The notes: generated by a model from the sequence alone, not told the origin. A stretch of 64,000 nt of DNA from Turritopsis dohrnii (GCA_027922465.2 BQMF02000051.1:372001-436000), one strand, 5' to 3'; shown: positions 1 to 12,405, counted from the first letter of the stretch. A program made the numbers and translations.

Positions 1-84
1 TTTAGGCTTATTATGAAGCAACAAATGGTGAATAAAGTTATCAATATGGGTGATCCAGAAACTTCTCAGAAGGATGAATTATAA
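1..84 (+). CDS. Possible 3' end of an ER-resident protein (C-terminal KDEL)
   Basis: The frame open from base 1 runs 27 codons and stops at 82-84. Its last four residues are K-D-E-L, the classical ER retrieval signal, preceded by a polar stretch (MGDPETSQ). This would suit the last exon of a soluble ER-lumen protein whose gene lies left of the window. I do not recognise the family from so short a tail. A chance KDEL-stop somewhere in six frames of 64 kb is not negligible (roughly one in ten by composition), and the start of the exon is not visible, so this stays tentative. Confidence 0.3.
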   Translation, partial: FRLIMKQQMVNKVINMGDPETSQKDEL

Positions 85-1620
85 TGTTGCTGAAAGTAGG
101 TTTGTGAGAGAAATATGCAGTGGACTTTAACCAATATAAGTATTTGAATGTTTTAATTAAAATTATTAAAATCACCAATCAGCAGCAATATTAATATTAG
201 CAATATTTGTAATCACTGCAAATTTGTGTTGACTCGATGCATTAGTCGTATAATCAAAGTTATCTGCCAAACGATAGATTATAAGACCAGAAACTTCTTC
301 GTCTCTATCACAACGCACTAATTAACGTTTTTTTATTGATACGACAACAGGTTTTCGTTTACGCTCAAAAATCAATCACGACCAGCGTCCAATTAACTCC
401 TGCCCCAGCCGTAGCCGACAGTTGAGGTAAAGTATCGACAATTTTTGTAGTTTTAAACAGTATCTGTAGTCAAAATTACCAGAAAATAAGAGCGACGTCA
501 AAAAGCGTATACATTCCGTATAAATTCCGCGCTTTTTGGCTCCCGAAATGTTCGTCGTTTTTCTGTTCTCATTGCAAAGGACATATTATGAAAAGACACG
601 CAAAAAAAGCAGTAACCAGGTGCATATGGATGAAGCAAGAGCAGACAGCTCTTTGCACCTTTGTAAGTGATTTTGCAAAGATGACAGTCATAAATACTAG
701 GGCATTTTTGAACCTCGATTGGGAAGATTTCATCGTCCTGAATACTGTAGTTTTTTGGCATCGTAGCTAAATTTTACGCAATTCAAAAACAACGAACACA
801 ACGCACAGAAACGTTAAAATAGTTACTTTTGAAGTCGAAACTGAAAACAATTACTAGAAAATTACTGAAATACTAAAATAAAATACCAACATTTTCAGAA
901 ACTAAAGATTCTTTTATCTTGCTATGCGGTGCTTCTCTTATGTTAGATTCCTGATCACAAGATGACTAAAAATAAGTTCATCGCTTTTCATGAAGAAGGA
1001 AAGTTTTTGATATTCAGGAGAAGCGACGAACTTATAAAAATACGTTCTTTGCCGAATAAGCAACGAAGTTATTCTGTTCCCACTGAAAGAATAAGTTCTA
1101 AAAAATAAGCGACGAACGTATTTTGCTGGAATGGGAACTGAGCTTATGTTGAATATGTCTTTCGCAGTTCACAAACAAGTAGTTGCTTAATATTCATAAC
1201 TAGCATGTAGCTTTAGCTAAAAATGCCCCCGCACTCAAGCATTCCAAATTGTACAATTGCCTCATTAATTATTCACACGATGTAACACGTGCTTCGGATA
1301 GTATAGCGTGTCCCAGAGAATTTCGGTCTGAGATTTTAACAAGCTATAACTTTTCACACATATATTCGATTTTAGCGATTTTTACACCATTTGATAGGAT
1401 TTCTTTCAGGGATTTTCAAAACCTAAATTTTAAATAATTTTAATAATTTTAAAACAAAACGTTTTCTTCACTGAGATCCAGAGTCTATCAGAGTTGAGAA
1501 GAAAAGTTGTTGACGCAGCCAATAATCTTAGACAAAATCAAAATTTTATTCGTCGCTCTTTATGAAATGACAGCAAAAACGAAAAGTCATCAAAACACAG
1601 ACAGCCAAAAGTGAAAGGAA
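85..1620. other. Region without a convincing gene
   Basis: No supported gene. The longest frame, on the minus strand at 761-498 (87 codons), contains a CxxC near residue 27 and another near residue 52 but has no recognisable domain and could be chance. Around 960-1150 the motif aagcgacgaac and its variants recur in both orientations with aataagt spacers, suggesting a small decayed inverted-repeat element. Confidence 0.4.
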
Positions 1621-1630
1621 AAGTGAAACT

Positions 1631-2740
1631 GTGGGAAATATATCATCAAATCAACTATGGTTGGCAGAAGAACAAAAGGAAGACATCGAGAGGTTTATTA
1701 TCCGAGATCCTAAAGAAGATATGCCGAACATATACAATAAACCCATAAAACCTTTTGAAGGACGGAAACACCCTCAGGCAGATGATTTATTTACCGTAGA
1801 ATGGCGTAAGAAGTGGGAAGGAAAATTCCAACCTAAAAACAGGAAGAGATGTGCCCTTCCCGAAGTTCAGATCGAACTATGACCTGGACAGGAGCCATTT
1901 CGCAACAAACCTATAAGAATTTCAGCAGAGATGACCAAAGCCGTAGATAAGGAAGTTGACCAACTGGAAAGTTGGGGGTATAACCAGAAAAAAAAATTCG
2001 GTCCATGGATGCGCTCAACTGTTTGCAGTTCCCAAAGCTAACAACTCAGGAATCCGTTTGGTCATAAATTTCAAGGAACTAAATGAAAAATCAAACATGG
2101 GCTCTCATTCACTGAAAGCCGTGGAAAGTGTCCTTGACGATTTGGGAAGAAACGATGAACCCAAAACTCAATTTTTATCCAACAAGATTGACTTACGACA
2201 TGCGTATTACAACATACGCATAACGAGAGAATTCAGACAACATACTGCCTTCATTACACACAGAAGCACTTACATATTGACTGGTTTACCTCAAGGGTGG
2301 CATGAAAGCCCTGGGCATTTCGATAGTGCCACCACGGACGCAATATATCAAGCAATACAGAAGTTGTTAATACACGCATCTACAAGATCATTCATGGAAG
2401 ATCTAATCCAAAAATTAAGATCGATCATTGAAGCCTACTTTGAAGCTAATAGATTACTCCAATGGCTACATGATCATGGACTTATGGTGAACATGGCCAA
2501 GAGTCAGTTTGGCATGATCAATGTCACCTACTTAGGATATGATCTTCGTAACTCAACACGAGATGTCAATGAGTAAATCATAGAGTATCTATGGACCAAA
2601 CAAATTGCAACTTTTGCTGCCGCCGGTCAAGATCAAGGCAAGAAGATCATTAGTAAAAAGCCAGTCAAAAGAATCATTGGTATGTTTGTATGTGAATTTT
2701 TCTCCAAATTTTGTGAAATCTCGAATGGACATCATAAAAT
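1631..2740 (+). pseudogene. Degraded LTR-type retroelement pol fragment (reverse transcriptase)
   Basis: The frame at 1956-2576 has reverse transcriptase hallmarks: a fingers-like VPKANNSGIRLVINF segment, the IDLRHAYYNIRI palm strand, the GLPQG motif near residue 111, and the thumb-proximal LMVNMAKSQFG and VTYLGYDL segments. The catalytic aspartate pair expected between GLPQG and the MAKSQFG segment is not recognisable. An upstream frame (1631-1882) and the segment around 1930-1990 carry the conserved pre-RT region (AVDKEVDQLESWG) in a different frame, so at least one frameshift separates them. At 2600-2730 a PPVK...F-x-PNFV segment resembles the stretch after RT in Ty3/gypsy-type and retrovirus-like elements. 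No LTR, protease, RNase H or integrase was found. This is a dead fragment. Confidence 0.75.
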
Positions 2741-3280
2741 TAGGTGCACGGGAAGGTCATGGCTGTGGTATTGGCCCACGTGCTCCTCCAGCTCAAAAGA
2801 TGGCGTTTATTTGGTTTATTGGTTCTTCAGCTGCTTGTTCCATGGTTTCTCCTATTACGGGTTGTGTTTTTTGTTTTATTGCCATGAGTTCTTCTTGTAA
2901 CTGTTTTATTCAGGTCACGGCAAAGCCGAGAACTGTTTAATTACGGCTGTGGTGGCGCGAGGCGAGGCGAAAGTTTGGGAAAAAGTAGATCCCGACTGTA
3001 TTTCTTACTATTATTACTTTTTTCTTCCAAAATCTCCAAATGTTTGTTCTGTAAATTATACGTACATTGTTTTCTTAAAATTCCGGCGTACTGCTACTGG
3101 CATTTGGATCGTTGAAAACAAGACAAGTGGGGAACAAATTGTGAATGTTATAAAGTGAAGTCGAAACAACTGTAATTATGGTATCTAATCTTATTCTCCA
3201 CCATTCCTTTTACACTTTGTCAGAAATACGGCGATACAGATTTATAGAAAAACAGAAGATTTAGAAATAAAGATAAAAAA
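2741..3280. other. Unassigned segment, possibly second retroelement remnant on minus strand
   Basis: On the minus strand at about 2930-2810 there is an open coiled-coil-like stretch (QLQEELMAIKQKTQ...) without a start codon. The plus-strand frames here look like shadows. It could be a gag-like remnant of an oppositely oriented retroelement, but nothing diagnostic is visible. Confidence 0.2.
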
Positions 3281-3748
3281 TTGTACAGCACTGTAAATAT
3301 TGAAAAAGAGAAAGTTAAAGAGACAGAAATTAAAGAGCATCAGGAAAAAAACATTAAAAGAAACTCAGCCAAGCCAAGCCAAAACTCAGCCAAGCCAAGC
3401 CAAAACTCAGTTAAACTCAGCCAAGCCAAGACAACACAGCCAAAATCCAAAGCATATAATATAAAGTATGCTGCAGTTTTAAGTAACAAAATTGATTGTC
3501 TAGTAATAAAACGAGAAAATAACGAAAATAAACAACAATATGAAAAACTACGAAAAACCACAAGAAAAATCCAAAAACCACGAGAAGAAACCATAACTTG
3601 TGGTTACGATTACGATTTCGAATTCGAATACAAAACGAGAAAACTGTTACATAGAACTAGAGGTTCCTTGAGTGTTAGAAATTTGGGAACATGGGATTCT
3701 ACAGATGTTGATTTTGTTGTACCCAGCAGGCACCCAACGTTATACTAA
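3281..3748 (+). other. Low-complexity open frame with short tandem repeats
   Basis: An open frame of 155 codons, Lys/Glu-rich, starting with TTG rather than ATG. At about 3361-3430 a repeat aactcagccaagccaagcca occurs about three times and encodes NSAKPSQ units. The end of the frame runs into the terminal inverted repeat of the adjacent transposon (from 3722). No domain is recognised and I do not regard it as a supported gene. Confidence 0.2.
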
Positions 3749-5145
3749 CGTTAGTGTTACGTTATTTTTTACGTTGTGGTAACGTTAGTGGTTGGTTAGA
3801 ATGGAAGTCTTTTTTTAATTAGTATAACGTTAGATACTTACGTTAGTATAACGTTAGATACTTACGTTAGTATAACGTTAAATACTTACGTTAGTATAAC
3901 GTTAAATACTTACGTTAGTATAACGTTAAATACTTACGTTAGCATAACGTTAGAAAGTTACATCAGGACAACGTTAAATTTCCTTAACAACATCAAAATG
4001 TTATAACATTGTAATGACTTCTGAAGTCATTATAAACAAATCCCGGTGTCCATCCCAACAAAGTAAGACAAATGACGAAAACAGCGAATAGTCATAGAAG
4101 TTGATATTTACCTTTAATTGACAAGAAAAGTATATTTTTATGTCAATATTTACGCATGCCTAATAGAAGAAAAAGAAACAAATATAAGTGAAGGTGTTAA
4201 ACGAATGCTTGTGGTTACGGCAAATTGCAATAAATGAAAATCAATCGAAATTTATGCTAGAACAGATATCTATTTTCCAGCTGACTAATGTCCATAGAAC
4301 AGACATTTTGTGCTTTCATATGTTAACAAAGCAAAACACTCTGGGGATACAACAAAATTAATCAAAAACCTTGAGTAAAAGATTTCTATTAAAAATAATC
4401 AAGTAGCAGGCCCTAATACTCTAGCTATCATCTATAAGTCATGTAGTACAGATCTTGCCAGCAAAACCAAGATTAAATAATCAAACTGATTTCTCGTTTT
4501 AAGGCTAGACTAGCGCGAAGTATATAATAGATATATAATAGACATATTACCATGTGTAAAATGGAGAGGAAATACTAGGTTAGCACGGTAAAAGCGAGTT
4601 TTTTCAAGAGATACACTTCTTAATTGAAAAGGCGAAAATGTGTAGCAAGTGCGAATCAAAATTCATATCATCCTCAAGGACTTACTTATGATAGCCCTTA
4701 CTAACGTAAGTATTTAACGTTATACTAATTAAAAAAAGACTTCCATTCTAACCAACTACCAACGTTACCACAACGTAAAAAATAACGTAACACTAACGTT
4801 AGTATAACGTAAATTAACGAAATTTAACGTTATACTAACGTAAGTATCTAACGTTATACTAACGTAAGTATCTAACGTTATACTAACGTAAGTATTTAAC
4901 GTTATACTAATTAAAAAAAGACTTCCATTCTAACCAACCACCAACGTTACCACAACGTAAAAAATAACGTAACACTAACGTTAGTATAACGTAAATTAAC
5001 GAAATTTAACGTTGTCCTGATGTAACTTTCTAACGTTGTACTAACGTAAGTAGTTAACGTTGGAGTAACGTTGGTTTTACGTTGGTAACGTTAAACCTAG
5101 AACCAACGTTAGACTAACGTTAAATAAACGTTGGGTGCCTGCTGG
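3722..5145. mobile_element. 1.4 kb fold-back DNA transposon with 20-bp perfect TIRs and TA target duplication
   Basis: The left end at 3722-3741 (cccagcaggcacccaacgtt) is the exact reverse complement of 5126-5145. TA lies immediately outside both ends (3720-3721 and 5146-5147), as for Tc1/mariner-type insertion. Long inner arms are also inverted: the left arm at about 3736-3970 matches sequence at about 4690-5050. Both arms are packed with the palindrome AACGTT. The right arm contains a duplicated block of about 190 bp (about 4697-4890 and 4891-5010). The core (about 3980-4680) has no transposase-like frame, so the element is non-autonomous. Confidence 0.85.
3831..3965 (+). repeat. 24-bp tandem repeat in the left arm of the fold-back element
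   Basis: About five to six copies of a 24-bp unit (acgttagtataacgttaratactt) with few changes. Shorter arrays of the reverse-complement unit are found in the right arm at about 4690-4715 and 4830-4900. Confidence 0.8.
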
Positions 5146-5182
5146 GTAGACAATGGGGATCTGATTTACAAAAAATTAAATA

Positions 5183-5632
5183 CCGTATTCTCTCTAATTA
5201 GCGCCCATCTCCAATGAGTGCCCTCTCTGATAAGCCCCCCTCTAGTCAAAAATATTTATATAAGCGCCCCTCTGCAATAAGCCCCTGGGTGCTTATTAGA
5301 GTGACTTAACATTAACTCAGAATTAATAAGCACCCGGACGGTAATTAGAAATTTGAACAAAAAGTGAAAATTCTGTAATAGAAACGGAAGACTATATTTT
5401 TGTGATGTCTAAATGTAAGTTATAAGTACAAAATCTTATTTCGTTGCCATGAAAAATACAGTTGTTAGTATTCTTTTATGATAAAAAGAAATGCCTCATT
5501 CACAGCTAGCATGACCATTTCAAAATTTTTTTGTAAGCGCCCCTCTCCAATTAGCGCCTCTCTCTAATAAGCGCCCTCTTAATTTCCAAAAATATTTCAT
5601 AAGCGCCCGGGCGCTTATTAGAGAGAATACGG
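5183..5632. mobile_element. MITE family A, copy 1 (TIR ccgtattctctctaat, TA-flanked)
   Basis: Begins ccgtattctctctaatt and ends in the inverted form attagagagaatacgg, with TA on each side (5181-5182, 5633-5634). Inside each end are multiple short gcgccc / gggcgctta units. The AT-rich middle has no coding potential. Two further copies lie at 6912-7257 and 22128-22580. Confidence 0.85.
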
Positions 5633-5634
5633 TA

Positions 5635-6911
5635 TCGACAAATATTTAGTATTTACAGACCTTCCATCTGAAATTGAAATAATGAATCTCATCTTTACTG
5701 TGGAGTTTTTATATAGGTTTTACAGTTGTTTTATGCTTAAAGAAACTTTGAATCACTAGTTCATTTTACAGCTTTGACAGATACAGTATGTTTTGTTATT
5801 TTTATTTTTCTGTTAATCCAGTATACATTGTTTATTCTTGCTTCATATTTTGTTTTGCTTTGTTGTTATTTTATTTAAAGTTTATAAAGGTTTGTGTCGG
5901 TGCAGCTTCGCTTAGATATTTTTCTAATCATTTTGTTAAGTTATCTTTTGTTCAGCATTTAAGGAATATAAAAATTTAAAACTGAATTTTTTCTCTTTGT
6001 CTTCATATATAGACATATAGTTCATATATAGTTTTGGCGCAAAAAAATGCACCAAAATAAAACTGCACCAAATTTACAGTGAGCTGTGCCAAATATATAA
6101 ATCTTTTCTTCGAAAAACATAAAAATAGTCTAAAATTAATGTAAATTTTGACCAAAAAGTCCGAATTGTGCCAAATTTAAAATAATCTTGGCTGCGCAAA
6201 ATCAAACCTGCGCCAAATAAATCGAATTGACTGTGCACCAAAATTTCTTCATTTAAGGTATTTTGCCAAACTCATATTTTCATTTGGGCAGTTTCTCTAT
6301 TTGAGCCTTAAATTGAAATTAATTTCACTTTAAAAACATAGAATGAAAAGTTTAGAAAGGGTCGTTTACTTTTAGCATGTTGCATGAAATTTTTACTTCA
6401 TATTTAAGGTTTTAATGCTACTAATTTTAGATGATATGTGCGGTTCCTTAGTATTTAATCCTAAATTTCAGATGTAAATATTTGCTGCTAGTTATTGTGT
6501 CATACTTATATAACCATTTCATTTGTTTAGTTGTCTCTTGTCTGCTTATATCCCTGACAAACTTTTTGCATAAAAATTGACAAGTGTTGACATCTTTTGT
6601 CCAATTTCTGAAACTAATGACCTTTCATAACTACCGTTCTACTTAACTTTTTTGACTGAAGTTTTTATATTCAAGCCTGCATAAAAAATTTTCAAATTCT
6701 AAAATTTTCGAACAGCAAAATACCAATACCGACAAATAAAAAAACCCATCAAAATACATGCTAATGGTGTTATTTTGAAAGGCCGGCGTAATAATTTCAG
6801 AGACCTCTAACGCCGGCCCTAATACCACCACTCAAAAATAACGCCATTTAAGGCCGGTGTAATAAGGACCGATAAGGTAATTTAAAGTTCTGAAACATTT
6901 GTAATCAAATA
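5635..6911. other. Intergenic, repeat-like sequence
   Basis: No gene seen. At 6030-6250 the octamer-like unit gcgccaaa/gcaccaaa/gtgccaaa recurs about seven times. At 6780-6870 two ggccggcg/cgccggcc segments face each other and look like the remains of an inverted-repeat element. Confidence 0.4.
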
Positions 6912-7257
6912 CCGTATTCTCTCTAATAAGTGCCCGGGCGTGAACGAGGCATTGCTTTTTTATCATAAAAGAGTAAAAACAACTGTATTTTTCATGGCAA
7001 CGAAAAAAAGATTTCGTACCTATAACTTAAATTTAGACATCACATAGCCTTCCGTTTCTATACAGAATATTCGTGTTTGGTTCAAAGTTCTAATTACCGC
7101 CCGGGTGCTTATAAATTTCTGAGTAATGTCTAGTCACTCTATAAGCGCCCGGGTGCTTATTGGAGAGGGGCGCTTATAAAAATATTTTTGACTAGAAGGG
7201 GGCGCTTATTAGAGAGGGGCGCTTACTGGAGAGGGGCGTTAGTTAGAGAGAATACGG
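6912..7257. mobile_element. MITE family A, copy 2
   Basis: Same terminal sequence as the copy at 5183-5632, flanked by TA at 6910-6911 and 7258-7259. It is about 100 bp shorter, mostly through loss at the left subterminal region. Confidence 0.85.
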
Positions 7258-7620
7258 TATGCATATTTTACCTTTTGGGAATGCATAGTTCAACGAATTT
7301 AGAGTTGTCAATTTATATAAGCGTTTACCCCCCAAGACTGAGCATTTTAAAGCATGACCCAGCATGGTTGGGGGAAGGTTTACCTAACCTACTTTTCTGC
7401 GAGTGAGAAGAAAAAGCATAAGCGTATTTTTCGACGCAATTCTAACACATAAATTTGTTATAATATCACATTTTATTTTAAAATTTCAAATTAAAATATC
7501 TACAAATAACCCTTAATTTTCACGCTCCTTGGCCTGTCCTCAGATGTCTACAAACTCTAGAAATGTAGAGTAAAAGTATATAATACAGTTAATGAAAAAA
7601 CATAGCAAAATAAAAAACAC

Positions 7621-9870
7621 CTATTCTTCAGGCAATAAATAACAGTAAAGCTTTAAGTCGTGACCTGTTGCAGCCATGCGGCTTGTTACTTTATCAAATC
7701 GGTTTACTTGATTTTTCTTCTTTTTGTATCCTGTCCATTCTTTTATCAGATATTCAGGATAGTCAACCATGTTGATATTAATGGATGAACTATTTTTGGG
7801 TCTTCTTCTAAGACTGAGTTGTCCTCTTCTTGTTGCTTGATTTCCTCGAACACTGGTTGCTGGTGTGTAATTTGCTGCACCAGGTAAGAGAACAGTAGGT
7901 GTCGTAAAGTCTGCTGCATCTGCATTATCTGCTTGTTCGGATGTTTCATTATTATCAGAAGCTTCCTGTGCACTTATTGTCACCACTTGTTCCAATCATC
8001 AAGCGTCATTCTGCGACTGGAAAATGCTTCCACTGTTGCCCATGAGACTTTTGGTGCATGTCCTAATTCTGTTATTTGTTGTTTTAGTCGCTTGTTGAAA
8101 TAGTATCTTGTTGGCTTGTATGTCGAGATTCTGCTGTTGTTTTTGGATTATGTTGGTGAGCTGCAATATCTGAGTTCTATTGCTGTCCAACTCTTTATTA
8201 GTTGTGTTTCTTTTTTGTGTTACTTCATCTAATTGTTGTTTCTCCAGGGAGGCTTTATCTGATCGAAGAGCTGTGATTTGAGCTTTGCTGGTATTTTTTG
8301 CTATACTATACGTACTATATAATGCTATACGTATCTCTGGCGGTAAGTCAACTAATAGTTGCAAGTCGGCGGGCGGAAGAACCAACCATTACGGATGGAA
8401 GCCCAAGGACTGAAAACTCCCGTTACTTACTTACTTACTTACTTTTTTTTTCTTGATTGGCTTCAATGACGTTATCCATTTGTTGCTAAACAGCTTTTAA
8501 CTCAGTTTGGGTAGTGGCTAACTATTGTGACTGCTTTTCCAATGTCTCTTCATCTTCTGCTCGAAGTTCTATCAGCTCTTTTATTTCTGACCTTTATTCG
8601 TTCATTTGGAAGGTCAGGAGTTGATGCTCATCTCTGAGATCATTGAACTGATCATTAAGATTATCCATGTCGATTTCTTGCTGATACATTATGAGCAATT
8701 TTAATTGTTGCTTGAAGCTTCAACTTTTGTTTTAAGTTCTCAATCTCTTGATTCTGCTGGGTCCTCAGTTGTCTTGAGACATTGAGGTCATTATTCAGTT
8801 CCCTTTGTTGACTCTGAAGATTGTTGATTCTTTGCTACATCATCTCTTTCCTTGATTTGTTGTTGTTGTTCATCTATTTTTCTTTTGAGAAGATCTTCAT
8901 TTTCTGCTGGTGTTCGTGATATCTCAAAATTAAGATTGCTGCTTTCTGATGGGAGTCTGATGTTTATGATATTCAGTATTTGTGTAGTATACTGCTTCCA
9001 TCGTTGTTCTTGTTGGTTCAATTGGTTTTTTTCCTCATGATGTTGAATATTGTTTTGATTATTCTTTTGTGGGGTCTATACCAAACTGCTTTGTTTCTGT
9101 AAATTCTTCTCAGCTTCTTCATATTGATCCATCAGAATTTGTCTTTCTTCTCGTAATTGTTGATTTTCCTTCTTTAGCTCTTCAGTTTTGCTTCTGGAGG
9201 TACTTCTTTTCTGAACCCAGGTAGTTTCGTTCAGTGAAAATTCACGGTTTAGATCAATCAGATTATCGTAACTATTGCAAATTTGTGACACAAAGGCATC
9301 ACAATTCTTTTGTAATCTTTGTGCGGAAGCTAGCTGCCAATTCTTGGGCAGGACTGGTAGACTGTGCAGGGTCTTTGTAGAATCAAAAACATCATAGATC
9401 CACAGGGGGTCGGTTGCTTGAATGTGAAGCGTTCTGGATCAACCTTTTTAAGGTATGACATCATGTCTTTACAAGCGCATTTGTCATCGTTGTGAAACAC
9501 CAACTTGTTCATAGTAGGCGGGTAATGCATTAGCGTGTCATTGGTTATCCATTCTTAAAACCCTATGCATGACAGGAGCTCAGGATATTCTTGGGATATA
9601 CAGTATGCTATATCGCAATAACATTCTCCTACTTGGTAGTTGAAGTTCAATCTTCGTATGATATGATTTCGTGGATGGAAAACCAAACCTTCTGGAATAT
9701 CCATGGTAACCGATTCTTCGGCTGATATTTCTCGTATCTTGGGTGCTAACCATTCACGAAAATGAGTTGCATGTGTTGTAGGTTGTCCATCAACTGCAAG
9801 ATGTGATGTTATAGCAGAGTTTGATGCTGCAGGTTGTGTTTTCCTTAGAGTTTTGAAAGTTTTGAATTTA
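7621..9870 (-). pseudogene. Broken coiled-coil protein gene with an unrecognised Cys-containing N-terminal domain
   Basis: Read on the minus strand, a domain-like segment at about 9840-9300 has ordered sequence (ATHFREWLAPKIREI..., then CYCDIAYC and a later CACKD). It is interrupted by one TAA after a GF pair near 9556 and by a frameshift near 9420, and it continues as FVSQICNSYDNLIDLN into a Gln/Glu/Lys-rich coiled coil. The coiled-coil part (about 9290-8450) changes frame repeatedly and contains several stops. A further Q/N-rich helix (8385-7999) and an acidic/basic tail (7995-7621, rich in Asn, Ala and Arg) follow. No introns with clear sites were identified. I do not recognise the N-terminal domain. 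The number of breaks argues for a pseudogene rather than sequencing error, since genes elsewhere in the window are intact. Confidence 0.6.
8424..8452 (+). repeat. (ACTT)n microsatellite followed by a T run
   Basis: Four to five copies of ttac/actt followed by a run of T, inside the coiled-coil pseudogene. Confidence 0.8.
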
Positions 9871-10074
9871 GTTTAATTTTTATCACAACAGTAAATGTAA
9901 TTGTTATTATATCAAAGTGTTGATTGATCATAAAAAATCGGAGTAATAAAATGTTGGACAAAATCCTTTATAACTTCTGAAATATTTAACATTTCAATGT
10001 GCTTTTGATATCAGTAGATAGCCCTTCTTTTTCTCTTTCATTTGATATAAAACTTTTCTTATATTAAGAATTAT

Positions 10075-12405
10075 GTCAAACGCTACAGTGAATAATTTCT
10101 TTGGTAGCCTTATAAGGGGAAATATGATGGTGCTACCAAACAGTTGTTAGATCTACAGAAAGAACATTCGTGTTGTGGTAAGATGCTTCAAACGGAAACA
10201 TCGGCATTGCATGACAAAGTCAAATCTAAGGAATAAGAACTTTCAGTACTTCGAACTGATTTGGAAAAAACAAAAAAGTTCCTAAAACTTCGACAAGATT
10301 CCGGACATCGCGAGTTCAGTGAAATACAAAATTTGAAAAAACAACTTGAGGCGATAAAAAAAAAATTTAATACGAAAACAAAGAAATTGATGAACTTAAC
10401 AGCAAGCTATCAGAATTTGGTGCTCTTGTTAACACTCTACAAACGGATCGTAATGATGCAGATGTGGAAAACGTCACATTAACGCAACGATTGGAAGAAA
10501 GCGAAAAAGAAAACAAGCGTTGTTGTGGAATCATCGAAGAATTGAAAAGAACGGATCTTTTGAAGGCAATAATGAGACGGAGAAAAAATTTAGAGATCAA
10601 GAAAAAAAGCCAAGTGAATGATAAAGTGGAAACGTCTTCAAAAGATGCAAAAGATGAGGAATATGAAAGAGAAATGCAGAGACTAAAGACGATAAGAAAC
10701 GCAAAGAAAACGAACGAAATTTATGTCAATAAAATCAAAAATCTTGAAAAACAAATTGAAGACCAAGATCAAGAAAGACACGAGGTAATCCTGCTAAAGT
10801 CAATTAATTCAACAAAAAAAAAATAAAATTTTAAAAGGAGAAAAGGAATTAGAAGAATCAGATGAAAATATTATAAAATTAAGTAAAAAATTAGTGGAAT
10901 TGAATGAGAAATTGGATAAGACAGAAATGCAGTTAGTATTAGCAAAAGAAGAGTCATTTTAAATAAACACCAAATGTCAAAATTACGAAGAAAAAACACA
11001 AATGCAAGAGAACCACATCAAAAAACTGAAGAATGAAATTCAATCGGTTATTTGTCAAAACAAGGAAGTAAAAGATGATTACATAGAAAAGATGGACATG
11101 ATGACGAGGTTGTTTAATGAAAAAGAACCAAAAGTGATAAAGAGTTTGAAGATCATGCAACGATGGAAAAGAAAAACTTGGAAAAAGAAACAATCAAACT
11201 TAAAGAAGAACTAAAACGTTTAACAATGGAACTGGAAACAGACAGACGTTCAATGAAAAATATGAAAAATCAAAATCAACTGTTGATTAACGAAAAAAGC
11301 AGATAGAAAAACATTCCCAACGCTGTAAGTATTGTTCTACTAGATGTCCTGTTGCCAGGAGTAACCTGATTCTGTGAACTTAACTAATGGTTTTCATGTT
11401 TCTAGGTATTCAGATGACGAGAGTATTGATGAAATTACTAGTGGAATTGAAGATCTTTTGCTAGGGATCCAGGACGATGAAGAAACACCGGAAGAGCAAT
11501 CGTGCGAAAAAGCAGAAAAATCAAAAAGATAAAAACCCTTTTATAAAGCTGTCTTAGCATTATGTGATAGCATTTGTTATAGTTTCCATAGAAACAGGAG
11601 TTTGTCAACTTTGGCTGCTTTGTTTCAGTGAGAAAAACAAAAAAGATTTGAAGAAGACTCAGAGGATTTTGAAGAATCTGTGGCCAGACTTCTTACAGAT
11701 TCTGAGAATGAAGATGACGCGAAAAATACCGATGGTATATATTTGACCGTGGCCGTAAGCAGCAATCTGGAAAACATCATCCAAAATGTGAAAATAGTGA
11801 TTCAATCAGTCTTGACAGTGATTGCAGTCTCCTTGACGAGTCCGCAGTGAAGAAAGATACTAAAATTTTTGGAAAAGATCACCGTGACAACAGTGTCAAA
11901 CAACAAAGTCACGAAAACATGAACGGTATGTCAAATGTTAAAAAAACAGAACAGTAACATAAAATTTTCTATAGGATTACTTCCACTACGGAAAAAATCA
12001 AGTGGAGAAATGAGAGCATTGCCACCGTTGAAAGGGAAGTTACCAATGCCGAAAAATATCATAGCTCAGGATGTTGTTGGTGAGGAGGAATGAGCTGTGA
12101 AAAAAGTTTCATCAAGAAAGTCGCTCTTAAAAGCATCGTTGGAATATAGCAAGAACGAATCAGAATTGTTGAAGAAGGAAAATGCCTCACCAACATGCAG
12201 TAGGCAATCGAGATTGGAGGATTTGCCTCCATTATCAATGCAAAGATCGTGTATCAGTTTGCCTAAACAAAGCGGCAGTGATGAGAAAATTTACATCACA
12301 GATGAATCTGAGTGCTCATTGGAGAATGACATCAACGAATTGATGAAAGGGTTGGATGAATTTGATGTGAAGCATACATCTTCACGTAAAAAAGTAATGC
12401 CTTAA
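10075..12405 (+). pseudogene. Second broken coiled-coil protein gene, head-to-head with the one at 7.6-9.9 kb
   Basis: Reading starts near 10130 with KQLLDLQKEHSCCGKM and continues as a long Lys/Glu-rich coiled coil to about 11300. Frame changes coincide with poly-A runs (for example at about 10360 and 10810), and there is an in-frame TAA near 10235. Two plausible introns are kept: a gtaagt donor near 11322 with a ttctag acceptor near 11405, and a gtatgt donor near 11926 with a tatag acceptor near 11974. The last part (11975-12405) is open except for one TGA near 12091 and ends in Ser/Lys/Glu-rich sequence with acidic patches. Retention of spliceable introns shows it is not a processed copy. 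It starts about 200 bp from the start of the opposite pseudogene, so the two may have shared a promoter. Confidence 0.55.

Noticed and set aside
2605..2940. 111-codon plus-strand ORF as a separate gene
   Set aside because: Its first part is the decayed post-RT segment of the retroelement; the remainder has no supported coding content.
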